Under the pieces are notes generated by a model. That model was not told where the DNA came from, did not search any database, and worked only from the letters and a program-made list of their open reading frames with translations. The position numbers were made by a program, and so were the translations under genes. From Planctomycetaceae bacterium (lineage in GTDB: Bacteria > Planctomycetota > Planctomycetia > Pirellulales > Pirellulaceae), in the NCBI GenBank assembly GCA_021298315.1, contig JAJTFC010000020.1, positions 62,001 to 126,000 on the forward strand: a stretch of DNA of 64,000 nucleotides. Direction: 5' to 3'. Position 1 is the first letter of the stretch. Every line of letters starts with the position of its first letter. Of the stretch, positions 1 through 9,035 are shown piece by piece.

Positions 1-342
1 AGCCAACGGTAAATCCATCAGGAAAAGAAAAACCACCAAAACGCAAGCGATCAGCCCCCACAAAACCATTTGACCAAACAGTGTCGAAGACAAATATCGA
101 CGCGCTAGCCGATCATCTCCTACACCCAACGATTCAATCAACTTGTTGCGAAGCCCCTTGCCAATCCCCAATTCCAAAACCATAACCCATATCACCAACG
201 ACTGGAGCACCACCCAGACCCCATACTCGCCCTTACCCAAAGCTTTCATCAAAAGTGGCAGCATCGCAAACTGCAACACAAACGTGCTGAGTTTGAGCAC
301 CGTCGACAATCCAACGTTCCGTAAGAAAACATCCCGCAACAT
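1..342 (-). CDS. Oligosaccharide flippase (Wzx/MATE-like), N-terminal part, cut by window edge
   Basis: The minus strand is open from an ATG at 342 to the left edge, giving 114 codons of a membrane protein whose C-terminus lies outside the window. Three hydrophobic stretches are visible, at about residues 8-30, 38-58 and 85-110. The second runs into the motif LGIGKGLRNKL, which resembles the segment after the second helix of Wzx-type polysaccharide flippases. Such proteins move lipid-linked glycans across the inner membrane. The next in-frame stop upstream is at 382-384, and ATG 342 is the first ATG after it. The family call comes from the N-terminal pattern only, so another MATE-like exporter remains possible. 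Confidence 0.65.
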   Translation of the reverse strand, partial: MLRDVFLRNVGLSTVLKLSTFVLQFAMLPLLMKALGKGEYGVWVVLQSLVIWVMVLELGIGKGLRNKLIESLGVGDDRLARRYLSSTLFGQMVLWGLIACVLVVFLFLMDLPLA

Positions 343-571
343 CGTCAATACCCAGAGCCCCCAATCCAAACCGCCACAGAATCAACTAGGCTTATACAAA
401 GCTACGCCACGGTCGGTGGCACACGAGCCAACGATTTCTCTGATTCAGCCAGGGACTTAGACTCCCAATACCAATTTAGGTCACCCTTTAGTTCGGTAAA
501 GCAGTACCAAACAGTTTCGCCAGAACAGGCAGAAAATTCTCTCCGGTCAGAAAACTTCCAAGTTCCTTAGG

Positions 572-2092
572 CTAAGCAAGCAACTCGGTCAAAACATGGC
601 CGTGAACGTCCGTCAAACGCCGGTCAATTCCGTTGTGTCGGACTGTAAGCTTTGTATGATCGATTCCAAGAAGATGCAGAATGGTCGCATGGATGTCGTA
701 GACCTGGGTCGGATTCTCCCGATCTAAAGGCTTGTATCCGAACGCATCACTTGGGCCGTAGCTTACCCCTCCTCGAATCCCGCCCCCGCACAACCAGTTC
801 GTGAAGCAGTAAGGGTTATGGTCCCGTCCCCTACCCCCTTGGGAACTGGGCATCCGCCCGAATTCCGTTGTCCATAAAATCAGCGTATCCTCGAGCATCC
901 CTCGTTGCTTGAGGTCCTGAATCAACGCCGCTGCTCCCTTGGCCATCCCCGTCGAGAGCGGTCCATGGTCCCGCTGTATATCCTCGTGAGAATCCCAATT
1001 ACGCCTCGGAAACCCATTGTCATTACCCGACCAAATCTGGATGAATCGAACTCCTCGTTCAAGCATCCTACGGGCCGCAAGACACTTACGCGAAAAATGG
1101 ACGGTCTCCTCCCGTGCATTGATTTCCTTTTCAAACGCCCCAGGGTTTTGATCGAGCCCGTAGAGCTTGAGGATATGCTCAGGCTCCTGAGAAAAATCGA
1201 GCGATTCAGGAGCGGCCAACTGCATCCTGGCTGCCAGCTCGTAGCTGCGAATGCGGGATTCGAGCCGTTGGTCTCCCGATCGCTCTTGCGCGTGGCGAGC
1301 GTTCAGTTCGGCCAACAACACCTGTCCGTCGGCCTGACTTCCGCCTGTGATGTAGGTGCCAGACTTGTGCGGACGCAGGTCTGCAATCGGATTTTCCGAA
1401 CCCGGATAAATGACCGTCCCACTGTGCTGGGCCGCCAAAAAAGCTGAATCCCAATTCTTTGTTCCGTTGCTTGCCAGCCCGCGGTGATCTGGAAAAACTA
1501 CGAATGTCGGCAGGTTATCGTTCAAGCTCCCGAGCCCGTAGCTAACCCATGCACCCATGCCAGGGAATCCTGGCAACTGAAAACCGGTCGCATGCAACAA
1601 GGTTGCTTGGCTGTGCACCCCGGTTTTTCCAACCACATTGTGGACAAATGCTAGCTCGTCTGCCACTTTCCCCAACTCGGACACTGGCTCGGAGAGCAAC
1701 CTGCCACTCTCGCCGTATCGCTTGAAATCCCATACGGGCTTGAGCCACGGTCCTAGTCCGTTCTGGAACGCTTCGACCGGTTCCCCAAAGTCACTTTCCT
1801 GCCCGTGTCGCTTGACCAACTCCTCTTTGAAATCGAACAAGTCCAGGTGGCTCGCCGCCCCTGCCATGAACAACTGCACGACACGCTTGGCCTTGGGCCT
1901 GTGATGCAATGCACTAAGACTCCCTCCGCTGCCGAGGCTATTTCCTGCGGCCTGATCCCCCATGGCACTACTAGCCCCGGCCTTATCGCGATCGAGCATC
2001 GTCCCGAGAACCAGCCCTCCGAAACCCTGCCCCAACGACTCGATCCAATGCCTTCGAGAAACGATTCGATCTTCCATCGGCTTGGTTTGCAT
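572..2092 (-). CDS. DUF1501 domain-containing protein (planctomycete secreted sulfatase-like fold)
   Basis: 506 residues. The N-terminus contains SRRHWIESLGQGFGGL, a twin-arginine-like export signal. The body carries typical DUF1501 landmarks: the VQLFMAGAASHLDLFD segment, the region with GNDNGFPRRNWDSH, and TTEFGRMPSSQG followed by GRDHNP. DUF1501 proteins share the alkaline phosphatase/sulfatase fold and are abundant in planctomycetes, but their substrate is unknown. The gene starts 57 bp after the PSD1 gene at 2150-5179 on the same strand, the usual pairing for this family. A second start, MEDRI, lies 5 codons further in. The family is certain; the biochemical role is not. Confidence 0.9.
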   Translation of the reverse strand: MQTKPMEDRIVSRRHWIESLGQGFGGLVLGTMLDRDKAGASSAMGDQAAGNSLGSGGSLSALHHRPKAKRVVQLFMAGAASHLDLFDFKEELVKRHGQESDFGEPVEAFQNGLGPWLKPVWDFKRYGESGRLLSEPVSELGKVADELAFVHNVVGKTGVHSQATLLHATGFQLPGFPGMGAWVSYGLGSLNDNLPTFVVFPDHRGLASNGTKNWDSAFLAAQHSGTVIYPGSENPIADLRPHKSGTYITGGSQADGQVLLAELNARHAQERSGDQRLESRIRSYELAARMQLAAPESLDFSQEPEHILKLYGLDQNPGAFEKEINAREETVHFSRKCLAARRMLERGVRFIQIWSGNDNGFPRRNWDSHEDIQRDHGPLSTGMAKGAAALIQDLKQRGMLEDTLILWTTEFGRMPSSQGGRGRDHNPYCFTNWLCGGGIRGGVSYGPSDAFGYKPLDRENPTQVYDIHATILHLLGIDHTKLTVRHNGIDRRLTDVHGHVLTELLA

Positions 2093-2149
2093 CTGATTAC
2101 TTCCTGGATTCCTCGTGCTTGGCTCAATCGCCGATGGATCTCTTAGCGA

Positions 2150-5100
2150 TCAATCGACAAATGAAAACTCATTGAGATTGAAAACCAAACGACAAGCGTT
2201 GGCCAATCCATGTTCGGCAATGTAAGGCTCAAAGGCCGACCGCTCCAACTCGGTCGGCTTTCTGCCAAAAGCCAAAAGAAACATCTCATCGATGGGCTTT
2301 CCCCTTCCGGCATCTTGTATCTCAATCCGCTTGGCGAAATGCCCGGACATACTCACCATGAAACCGTTGTTGAGCAGAGCGAGGGCCTGGAGCGGGCTAA
2401 GTGACTCATTCCGCTTATCGACTCGCATCGATGGATCGGCGCAGTCCAAAGTTGCCATGAATGGCTGGGGCTGCGACCGTACCAAAAACCGGTACACACT
2501 TCTGCGATGGGTTCTGACATCCTCGGGATCATGCAAATGGTATTCGTAATGGGGCGAGTGTTCGGGATGTTCGATGACAAAATCCTGGAAGCTCGGACCT
2601 CCCATCGTTAAATCCAACTTGCCGGCAACCTGCAATACCATATCTCGAAGCGCTTCGGCCTCGAGTCGACGTCGATTCGATCGCCACAAATAACGGTTAT
2701 CGATATCGATCGACTCGGCTCCGAGTTCCCGGGCACGATCGGTGACTCTCGATACTTGCTGATAAGTATGACTCGTCACAATCAGCCTATGGAGACCCTT
2801 GATCGATTGCCCCTGATCGCGAAACTCAACTGCAAGCCAATCGAGCAACTCTCGATGGGTTGGCTCGGTGCCCATGCGTCCAAGATCGTTAGCCGTCTCC
2901 ACGATCCCGCGACCGAAATGATATTGCCAAACCCGATTGACGATACTTCGCCAAGTCAGCGGATTGCGGTCGTCGGAAATCCAATGCGCTAAGGCCGCAC
3001 GTCGATCCGACTCGCTGTGCCCTTGAGGCAAATCAAACCAACTCCTTAACTCGACAAAGCAATCCAGCGCACCGCTGCTGACCTCGTCCTTAGGTTGCGT
3101 CACACTCCCTCGATCCAACACATAGATCGACCGCGGTTTACCTCCACTACCTCCTGTACCTATAAATGCTCCACTGCCGCTATGCACCACCCCCGCATAG
3201 ACTAATTGCTGCGGTGGCAATCCGGCCCTCGACTGCTGGGCCTTGTTCAAGAGACCATCCAATTCCTCCCGCCGTTGCTTGGTGGATGGATCGAGTATCC
3301 CTTCGACCATCGCAGAACGCTCGGTCTGTAGACTCTTCAAATCGGTATCTACCCACTTAGAACGGCCATAAAAGTACCCATCGACGAGGTTCTTTCGTTG
3401 CCATCGCGGTCCGGCTTCAATCGAATCCAATGCCGTCACGGGTCGGTTCGACGCAACGTTTTCTCCTTCTTCCGATAAGACAGAAAGTTCGCCCAAGGCA
3501 AATATGTAATCGGTCGGCATTCTCTTAGCAAGCTTCGTTGCCGTCACCCGAACATACCGACCCTTGGTCGTGGAACCCTCCGGAGCCTCACTTTGAAATC
3601 GCTGTGGAACAACGCCTGGATTAGGATAATCTCGATCCGTACGATCGACCCATAAGATCACACCATTTCGAAACTCCGGATCGTCGCTGATGTGGATCGA
3701 GAATCGAACCGGGAACCCAAAACCTGCACCAATCCCGTTGAACGTGTCATGACACGCAACCAACTCCAAACCAAGAATGCTCTGTGATTCGCCCAAATCG
3801 ACCTGCACCCACTTCGGAATGTCCTCTTTGGTCTCGATTTGACTGTGGTACCCAAACTCAGGTAGCTCGTCGCCACTTAATGACTTGGTCGCTTCGGCAA
3901 TCCGCTGATCCAACTCCGCAAGTGGCTTGCCCCCTCGCTCGTAGATCTGTGCATCGATCTGGCGGATCTCTGAGGCGAGCTTAGCGATCTGCTGATCCAA
4001 TCCGATGCGTTTCCTCGAGATCTCAGGATCGCGATCGTAAGCTCGATCGGCTCGATCCAACGCGGCGAAAACAGCCTGCAAACGATAATAGTCCCTCTGG
4101 GATATCGGGTCGAATTTGTGATTATGGCACTGGGCACAACTGACCGTCATGCTGTTGAAACTTCCCATCACCGTGGCAATCATGTCGTCGCGATCTAAGT
4201 GCCGAGCCACCTTGCCATCGATCTTGGTCTCGGGAACTTCAGCATGTCCGATGAAATCCCAAGGCCCAGCGGCGATCATCCCAAGAGCTTCGATGCCATC
4301 GGATGTACCTGGATACAGTACGTCTCCTGCAATCTGCTCCTGGATGAACCTGCGATAAGGCTTATCGCTATTGAACGCCCCGATGACGTAATCTCTATAA
4401 GGCCAAGCGTTGGGTCGCATTTTGTCTTTGTCGTAACCATGGGTCTCGCCAAAATGCACCACATCAAGCCAGTGCCTAGCCCAACGCTCTCCGTAACGAG
4501 GGGAATCCAGCAACTCATCGACGACCCTTCGGTAAGCTTCATCATCAGTTCCAGGATCGCCGATGAAAGCCGATAGCTGTTCGGGGGTTGGCAGGAGTCC
4601 GATCAAGTCCAGGTAGAGTCGTCGCAACAACGTATGCCGGTCCGCTCTCGGGGATTGCTCCAATCCTTTTTCGATCAATCGAGCAACAACAAATGCATCG
4701 ATCGGGTTGGAAACCACGTATCGCTCCTGGCTCACCCAAGGGACCCCAGGGCGTTCCAAAGGCTTCAGCGACCACCAATCCGAATCCGGTACATGGCGGT
4801 CCTCCAACTTTTTACCCTCAGGCCACTTGGCCCCGGTTTTGACCCAATCCCTTAACGCCTCGAGTTCCGCATCCGACAGCGGTTTTCCTCCTTTGGGCAT
4901 CTGGGGTTGCGAGCCACTTACATAATCCAACAGAACGCTCTTCTCGGGATGAACGATGTCGATCGATGGACCGCTTTCTCCTCCCTGAAGAACTGCCCCC
5001 AAAGTTTCCAGACCCAACCCGCCTTTGGGCTTGGCTCCCGAATGGCAACTGACGCATCGGCGCTCGAACACCTCGACAACTGCTCCAAAGGAATCCTCCT

Positions 5101-5179
5101 GCGAGTACCCTCGGCTAGCCATCTGGATAACCAACAGCGCCCAGAACATCGAAACAAAGCGTTGGTAGGAGTTGTGCAT
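2150..5179 (-). CDS. PSD1/DUF1549-DUF1553 cytochrome c domain protein
   Basis: About 1009 residues from ATG 5179. I preferred this start to the longer open frame reaching 5488, because it places a signal-peptide-like segment (FWALLVIQMASRGYSQ) at the N-terminus and avoids overlap with the methyltransferase gene. Order of parts: a planctomycete cytochrome c domain with CVSCH at residues 42-46; DUF1549 with the CAQCHNHKFDP motif; a central discoidin-like insert; and a C-terminal DUF1553 with HRELLDWLAVEF and the TSHTYQQ motif. It probably acts in the periplasm or on the cell surface together with the downstream DUF1501 protein, in polysaccharide turnover or redox, but no member of the pair has a well-defined reaction. 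Confidence 0.9.
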   Translation of the reverse strand: MHNSYQRFVSMFWALLVIQMASRGYSQEDSFGAVVEVFERRCVSCHSGAKPKGGLGLETLGAVLQGGESGPSIDIVHPEKSVLLDYVSGSQPQMPKGGKPLSDAELEALRDWVKTGAKWPEGKKLEDRHVPDSDWWSLKPLERPGVPWVSQERYVVSNPIDAFVVARLIEKGLEQSPRADRHTLLRRLYLDLIGLLPTPEQLSAFIGDPGTDDEAYRRVVDELLDSPRYGERWARHWLDVVHFGETHGYDKDKMRPNAWPYRDYVIGAFNSDKPYRRFIQEQIAGDVLYPGTSDGIEALGMIAAGPWDFIGHAEVPETKIDGKVARHLDRDDMIATVMGSFNSMTVSCAQCHNHKFDPISQRDYYRLQAVFAALDRADRAYDRDPEISRKRIGLDQQIAKLASEIRQIDAQIYERGGKPLAELDQRIAEATKSLSGDELPEFGYHSQIETKEDIPKWVQVDLGESQSILGLELVACHDTFNGIGAGFGFPVRFSIHISDDPEFRNGVILWVDRTDRDYPNPGVVPQRFQSEAPEGSTTKGRYVRVTATKLAKRMPTDYIFALGELSVLSEEGENVASNRPVTALDSIEAGPRWQRKNLVDGYFYGRSKWVDTDLKSLQTERSAMVEGILDPSTKQRREELDGLLNKAQQSRAGLPPQQLVYAGVVHSGSGAFIGTGGSGGKPRSIYVLDRGSVTQPKDEVSSGALDCFVELRSWFDLPQGHSESDRRAALAHWISDDRNPLTWRSIVNRVWQYHFGRGIVETANDLGRMGTEPTHRELLDWLAVEFRDQGQSIKGLHRLIVTSHTYQQVSRVTDRARELGAESIDIDNRYLWRSNRRRLEAEALRDMVLQVAGKLDLTMGGPSFQDFVIEHPEHSPHYEYHLHDPEDVRTHRRSVYRFLVRSQPQPFMATLDCADPSMRVDKRNESLSPLQALALLNNGFMVSMSGHFAKRIEIQDAGRGKPIDEMFLLAFGRKPTELERSAFEPYIAEHGLANACRLVFNLNEFSFVD

Positions 5180-5325
5180 AGTTCTAGAGCCTGCGTCAGT
5201 GCGGCGAAGTTGCAGCGAAGTTGCAGCGAAGTTAACGATGGCACCCTCATGGGAGCCTCTGGCGCCCGGGCCCTGGATCATTTTACCCGGTTTGAGAGCC
5301 CAAGAGCGCACCAAGCCTCTAGTCA

Positions 5326-6258
5326 CTAGCTTTTCTTTCGCCCATAAACCCGTATCACCATCCCCAATCGACCAAGGTCGACCCCCTGCAACGCCAAACC
5401 AGTACCCAGGTGAACCAGGGGAAGAATTGGCCTTGCGAAACCTGGACAGCGTTTCTCGAAAGTCGATTTGGGTAATCGCGACACCCATTCGATCTTTTCC
5501 ACCTCAAATCCATGCTTTCTTAGCAAACTGGAAAGACTTCGAGGGCTGAAAAAATTCAAATGGGTCGGTGGACAGACAAAAGGATCTCGCTCCTGAAGTA
5601 AACGTCGGGTGATGCTACCATAATTCGGCAGAGCGATGGCCAAAATACCACCCGGCTCAAGCAAACGATTCGCCTTGTCAACCCACAAATTGACATCCAA
5701 AACGTGCTCGAGTATCTGGCTCATGAGAACCACCCCCAAAGAGGATGGTTCGCAATCATACCCCTCGAACGATGAGGCCGTCGGATCCAATCCGGTCATC
5801 CGGTGGGCGATCTGACGCTCGATCTGCGCTAACTCCAAAGCTTGAACGTCAAAGCCCGCTCGCTGGGCCTCTCGCGAGAAGAATCCATATCCACAACCGA
5901 CATCCAGAAAACGGTTGCTGATCCTCTGCGCCGTGGCTGATCGACTCAACAGCGATTGGATCGTCTTGACCAAACATTTCGCATCCACCGTGGAGTTCGG
6001 ATACATTCTCTCGCGTTCTTCCACCGATTCAAGCGTCGGCTTTTCCCGAGCGATCTCTGCGTCTCCATGCCCGAACGTTGCGTAATAGTCCATCAAAAAC
6101 TCTAACGACGGACGAGGGTTTACAAAGCAATAACCACAGCCTTGGCATAGATCCATGCGGTATTGATGATCTCCTACCTGCTTAGAACGCCAGGGTTTAT
6201 AAGTCGACGAGCAAACAGGACATGCGGAGTAATAGGTTTGATCTTTATCCGTTGTCAT
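5326..6258 (-). CDS. Class I SAM-dependent methyltransferase with N-terminal zinc ribbon
   Basis: 310 residues from ATG 6258; an in-frame ATG at 6312 would add 18 basic residues without family similarity. A four-cysteine zinc ribbon is visible at C13, C16, C38 and C41. It is followed by NPRPS and then a Methyltransf_23-type Rossmann domain with the SAM-binding motif LDVGCGYGFF near residue 118 and QILEHV as the post-II motif. Proteins of this architecture often methylate sugars or lipid-linked intermediates in surface glycan clusters. The gene lies 146 bp upstream of the PSD1 gene on the same strand. The substrate cannot be inferred from the sequence. Confidence 0.85.
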   Translation of the reverse strand: MTTDKDQTYYSACPVCSSTYKPWRSKQVGDHQYRMDLCQGCGYCFVNPRPSLEFLMDYYATFGHGDAEIAREKPTLESVEERERMYPNSTVDAKCLVKTIQSLLSRSATAQRISNRFLDVGCGYGFFSREAQRAGFDVQALELAQIERQIAHRMTGLDPTASSFEGYDCEPSSLGVVLMSQILEHVLDVNLWVDKANRLLEPGGILAIALPNYGSITRRLLQERDPFVCPPTHLNFFSPRSLSSLLRKHGFEVEKIEWVSRLPKSTFEKRCPGFARPILPLVHLGTGLALQGVDLGRLGMVIRVYGRKKS

Positions 6259-6405
6259 CGCGCATCTTCCCCCTAAAACCAAACGGTTTCGTCTATCTTT
6301 CGCCTTCGCCAAGTCCCTGAATCCTAATTAATCGGCTGAAGAAGTTCAACCAAACTCCATTGCGCGGAGAGACTCAAGGAAGCCTATGGGTATTTCGTCC
6401 CCAAA

Positions 6406-8241
6406 TCATAGGGTCTTGAGATAAACGATCAGATCCTGTGTCTCTTCCGAGGTTAAGGCCTGACCGTGGACCTTATCCGGGGAATGCTCGCCCTTGAGCA
6501 CCTCTTCGAGCGTCGATGCCCGCCCGTCGTGCAATAATTGGACCTTGCGAAATACCCCCTGGAGACTCGGAGTGTTGTAACCTTGGTAAGCGTCGTTTGA
6601 CGTTCCTAGACCAAGATCATGGATCTGATTATCGGTCCATGCCGTTCCGGAATGGCAATCCGCGCAAGCTCCTTTTGGGCCGAAGAAAATTTCTTTGCCG
6701 CGAGCGGCAGCCTGACTCATCGGTTCGCTGTCGAGTCGATTGGGGTTCGGGGGGGAGCGCATGGACGAGAGAAAAGCCGCAAGCGCTTGTGCGTCCTCCT
6801 CGGTCGGATCGGGGCCTACCATCGTCGTCTTGAGCGAATGCTCCATCGCGTCGATCAACCCCTTTTGCCAACCATGCCATGTCCATGGCCCGGATTGATC
6901 GAGGGCGTAAAGAGGCAAAACGGTCTTGAATGTAAACGCGCTACCATCGTTGAATGTATCCATAGCCACTGCATTGGATCCTCCAAGATAGTGGCAAGAG
7001 TGACAACTGTACCATTGGTCCAAACTCCGTCTTGCATCAAAGAAAATCGCTTCGCCTCGTCGAGCCAACGAAGCGGTTTGGTTTCCACCTAAAAAAATCC
7101 GTTGAGCGATTTTCCGCTCGATCAAATCGACCACCTGAACCGAGTTGTCCAAATAGTTCGCAACATAAGCGGTCCGATCGTCCGCAGAAACTTTTAGCCC
7201 CATCGGACGCCCACCGAGTTCGATCCGGTCAAACCTATCACGGTCCTTGAGCAGCTCAGGATCGACATGGTCGGTGCTGCCCCGATCCATGAAAGGGAGA
7301 CCCGAGTTCCGGTAGATCAACAACTCATGGGAACCCGATGCGGTGACTAGAACCTTCTGCTCATCGTGAGTCAGCGCCAAACCATGTGGATCCGCAATTG
7401 CCTTGCCAGGCGGATCTAGCGAAAACGCTTCACGATGCGCACCGTCGGTAAAACCGATTCGCCCAAGTCGACTTGCCATAACCCAGCCGAGTCGAATATT
7501 TCGATCATTGATCGGGTTACGACGGTAAACCATCCATGGAAAGTAGACTTGATCCGAAATCCTCGATGTCTGCATGTGGCCTATGTTCAGACCGACGAAT
7601 CGATCGACATGAAGCAATTTGCACTCTTGCAGGTCCACGATCGAAATACCGCGATCGCCGCTTGTTCCCACCGCGAGGCGGGTGCCATCGTTGGAGATCG
7701 CTAGAGAACGAGGCCAACGTCCTACTGGGATTTCCCTTACCACACGGCAACTTTGGAAATCGACGACAGCGATCGCATCGGCATCGGTTAGGCAGACGTA
7801 CACCATGGCTCCATCTGCCGACAAGGCTAACCCCGTGGGTTGAAAACCAAGTTGCAGTTCGCCAGCGTGTTGAAGCTTTTGTCCTTCAACACGCAACCAA
7901 TGCAACTTGCCCGCATAACTTGAACTGACCAACAAGTGCTTTCCATCGGGATGGAGCACGATAGAACTCGGGTGTTGACCGACGCTTACCTCATCCAATA
8001 AACTTCGATCGCTGAGGCCCACAAGCGAGACGGTGCTGGAGGTCTGATTGGCGGTTGCAATCCACCGTGCATCGTGGGCGATTACAAGATCCACCGGAGA
8101 ACGGCCTTGATTCGGATCATCTCCGGGAAGCGGTCGCTCAGCGGCCCGTGTCATACCAAGACTTGCCAGAAGGACAAATGCGGCAAGAAACGCGGAGTAG
8201 TGCCTAGAGGAGGACCGAAAGATAGCTTGTGAGGTTCGCAT
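6406..8241 (-). CDS. YVTN-type beta-propeller fused to di-heme cytochrome c peroxidase-like domain
   Basis: 611 residues with an N-terminal signal peptide (FLAAFVLLASLGMTRA followed by AERP). Residues of roughly 40-390 contain repeated propeller blades such as VVDFQSCRVVREIPVG and VANYLDNSVQVVDL. The C-terminal third has two c-type heme motifs, CHSCH and CADCH, arranged as in MauG/CcpA-like di-heme proteins. It is expected to be periplasmic and to take part in electron transfer or peroxide reduction. Fusions of a propeller with a cytochrome c peroxidase domain are known in planctomycetes, but their substrate is undefined. The gene stands alone between the methyltransferase gene and rplS. Confidence 0.85.
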   Translation of the reverse strand: MRTSQAIFRSSSRHYSAFLAAFVLLASLGMTRAAERPLPGDDPNQGRSPVDLVIAHDARWIATANQTSSTVSLVGLSDRSLLDEVSVGQHPSSIVLHPDGKHLLVSSSYAGKLHWLRVEGQKLQHAGELQLGFQPTGLALSADGAMVYVCLTDADAIAVVDFQSCRVVREIPVGRWPRSLAISNDGTRLAVGTSGDRGISIVDLQECKLLHVDRFVGLNIGHMQTSRISDQVYFPWMVYRRNPINDRNIRLGWVMASRLGRIGFTDGAHREAFSLDPPGKAIADPHGLALTHDEQKVLVTASGSHELLIYRNSGLPFMDRGSTDHVDPELLKDRDRFDRIELGGRPMGLKVSADDRTAYVANYLDNSVQVVDLIERKIAQRIFLGGNQTASLARRGEAIFFDARRSLDQWYSCHSCHYLGGSNAVAMDTFNDGSAFTFKTVLPLYALDQSGPWTWHGWQKGLIDAMEHSLKTTMVGPDPTEEDAQALAAFLSSMRSPPNPNRLDSEPMSQAAARGKEIFFGPKGACADCHSGTAWTDNQIHDLGLGTSNDAYQGYNTPSLQGVFRKVQLLHDGRASTLEEVLKGEHSPDKVHGQALTSEETQDLIVYLKTL

Positions 8242-8354
8242 GATCCGACTACCGGGTCTTCACAGTTCAAGCACCACTCTGATCCGGAGTTTCCACTGAC
8301 AACGCCACGCGGTACCAGGGCCGGGAAGACACGGTTTAGATGCTGTGTTGTGCT

Positions 8355-8380
8355 CCGTGTAGGCCTAATAGCCAACACGG
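8355..8380. terminator. Hairpin between rplS and the propeller gene, possible terminator
   Basis: CCGTGT at 8355-8360 pairs with ACACGG at 8375-8380, with an inner GGC/GCC extension. It lies 57 bp beyond the rplS stop codon. No T tract follows on either strand, so this is only a weak candidate. Confidence 0.25.
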
Positions 8381-8436
8381 ATGCGCTGATTCGACCTGAG
8401 TCCGAACCCCCAGGTGGTAGCGTGCCAACAGGTCGC

Positions 8437-8790
8437 TTAGTATTCGCGACGTTCGCGAAGCTTCACACCCTTGCCGATTCGGTCTCGCAAGAAGTAGAGC
8501 TTGGCCCGACGGACCACCGAGTGGCGTTGAACAACAATCTTTTCGATCTTAGGCGAATGTAGGGGAAACTTTCGCTCAACCCCCTCGCCTGCCACAATGC
8601 GGCGGACGACGAACATTTCACGGGAGCCCGAACCGCTCTTGGCGATCACTGTGCCGGTGAAAATCTGAATGCGCTCTTTAACGCCTTCCTGAATCTTCGT
8701 GTGCACGTCCACGGTGTCTCCAATCTCGAAGGCATCCACATTTTCCTTGAGATAAGGCTGTTCAACGGCTTGAAGGATTTGTTGGCTCAT
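8437..8790 (-). CDS. rplS: 50S ribosomal protein L19
   Basis: 117 residues, the usual length for bL19. The family signature is clear: FEIGDTVDVHTKIQEG near the N-terminus, IQIFTGTVIA, the FVVRRI stretch, GVERKFPLHSPKI, and the basic C-terminus RRAKLYFLRDR. L19 sits at the 30S-50S interface. The gene commonly lies with rimM and trmD, but here no such neighbours are present: the upstream gene is a divergent ceramidase-type fusion and the downstream gene encodes a secreted cytochrome. The start ATG at 8790 gives the expected N-terminus. Confidence 0.97.
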   Translation of the reverse strand: MSQQILQAVEQPYLKENVDAFEIGDTVDVHTKIQEGVKERIQIFTGTVIAKSGSGSREMFVVRRIVAGEGVERKFPLHSPKIEKIVVQRHSVVRRAKLYFLRDRIGKGVKLRERREY

Positions 8791-9035
8791 GATCGACGAA
8801 CACTTCCAATGTACTTTGTCCTGAAATGAAACGGGGCAATATCATTGACAAAGAATCGGTTCATGGAAAGGCCAAATCGTGCAAAAACCGTCGGTTTCCA
8901 TCGAGTTAAAACCGCTTTTAGAACGTAAAACAGCCAACTTGTGCCCCCTGAACCTGATAAAATCGAGTCCTTCGCACCCCCAAAAACGAGCTGCGATTCC
9001 CTCCCTGCAACCCCCGCCTAACCCCTGTATTCCTT

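Noticed and set aside
5207-5235. Tandem GTTGCAGCGAA-type repeats before the PSD1 start
   Set aside because: About three short imperfect copies in a leader; too short to assign a role, and no recognisable structure.
5179-5488. Longer N-terminus for the PSD1 protein
   Set aside because: The extra 103 codons overlap the methyltransferase gene and precede a good signal peptide, so the internal ATG at 5179 is preferred.
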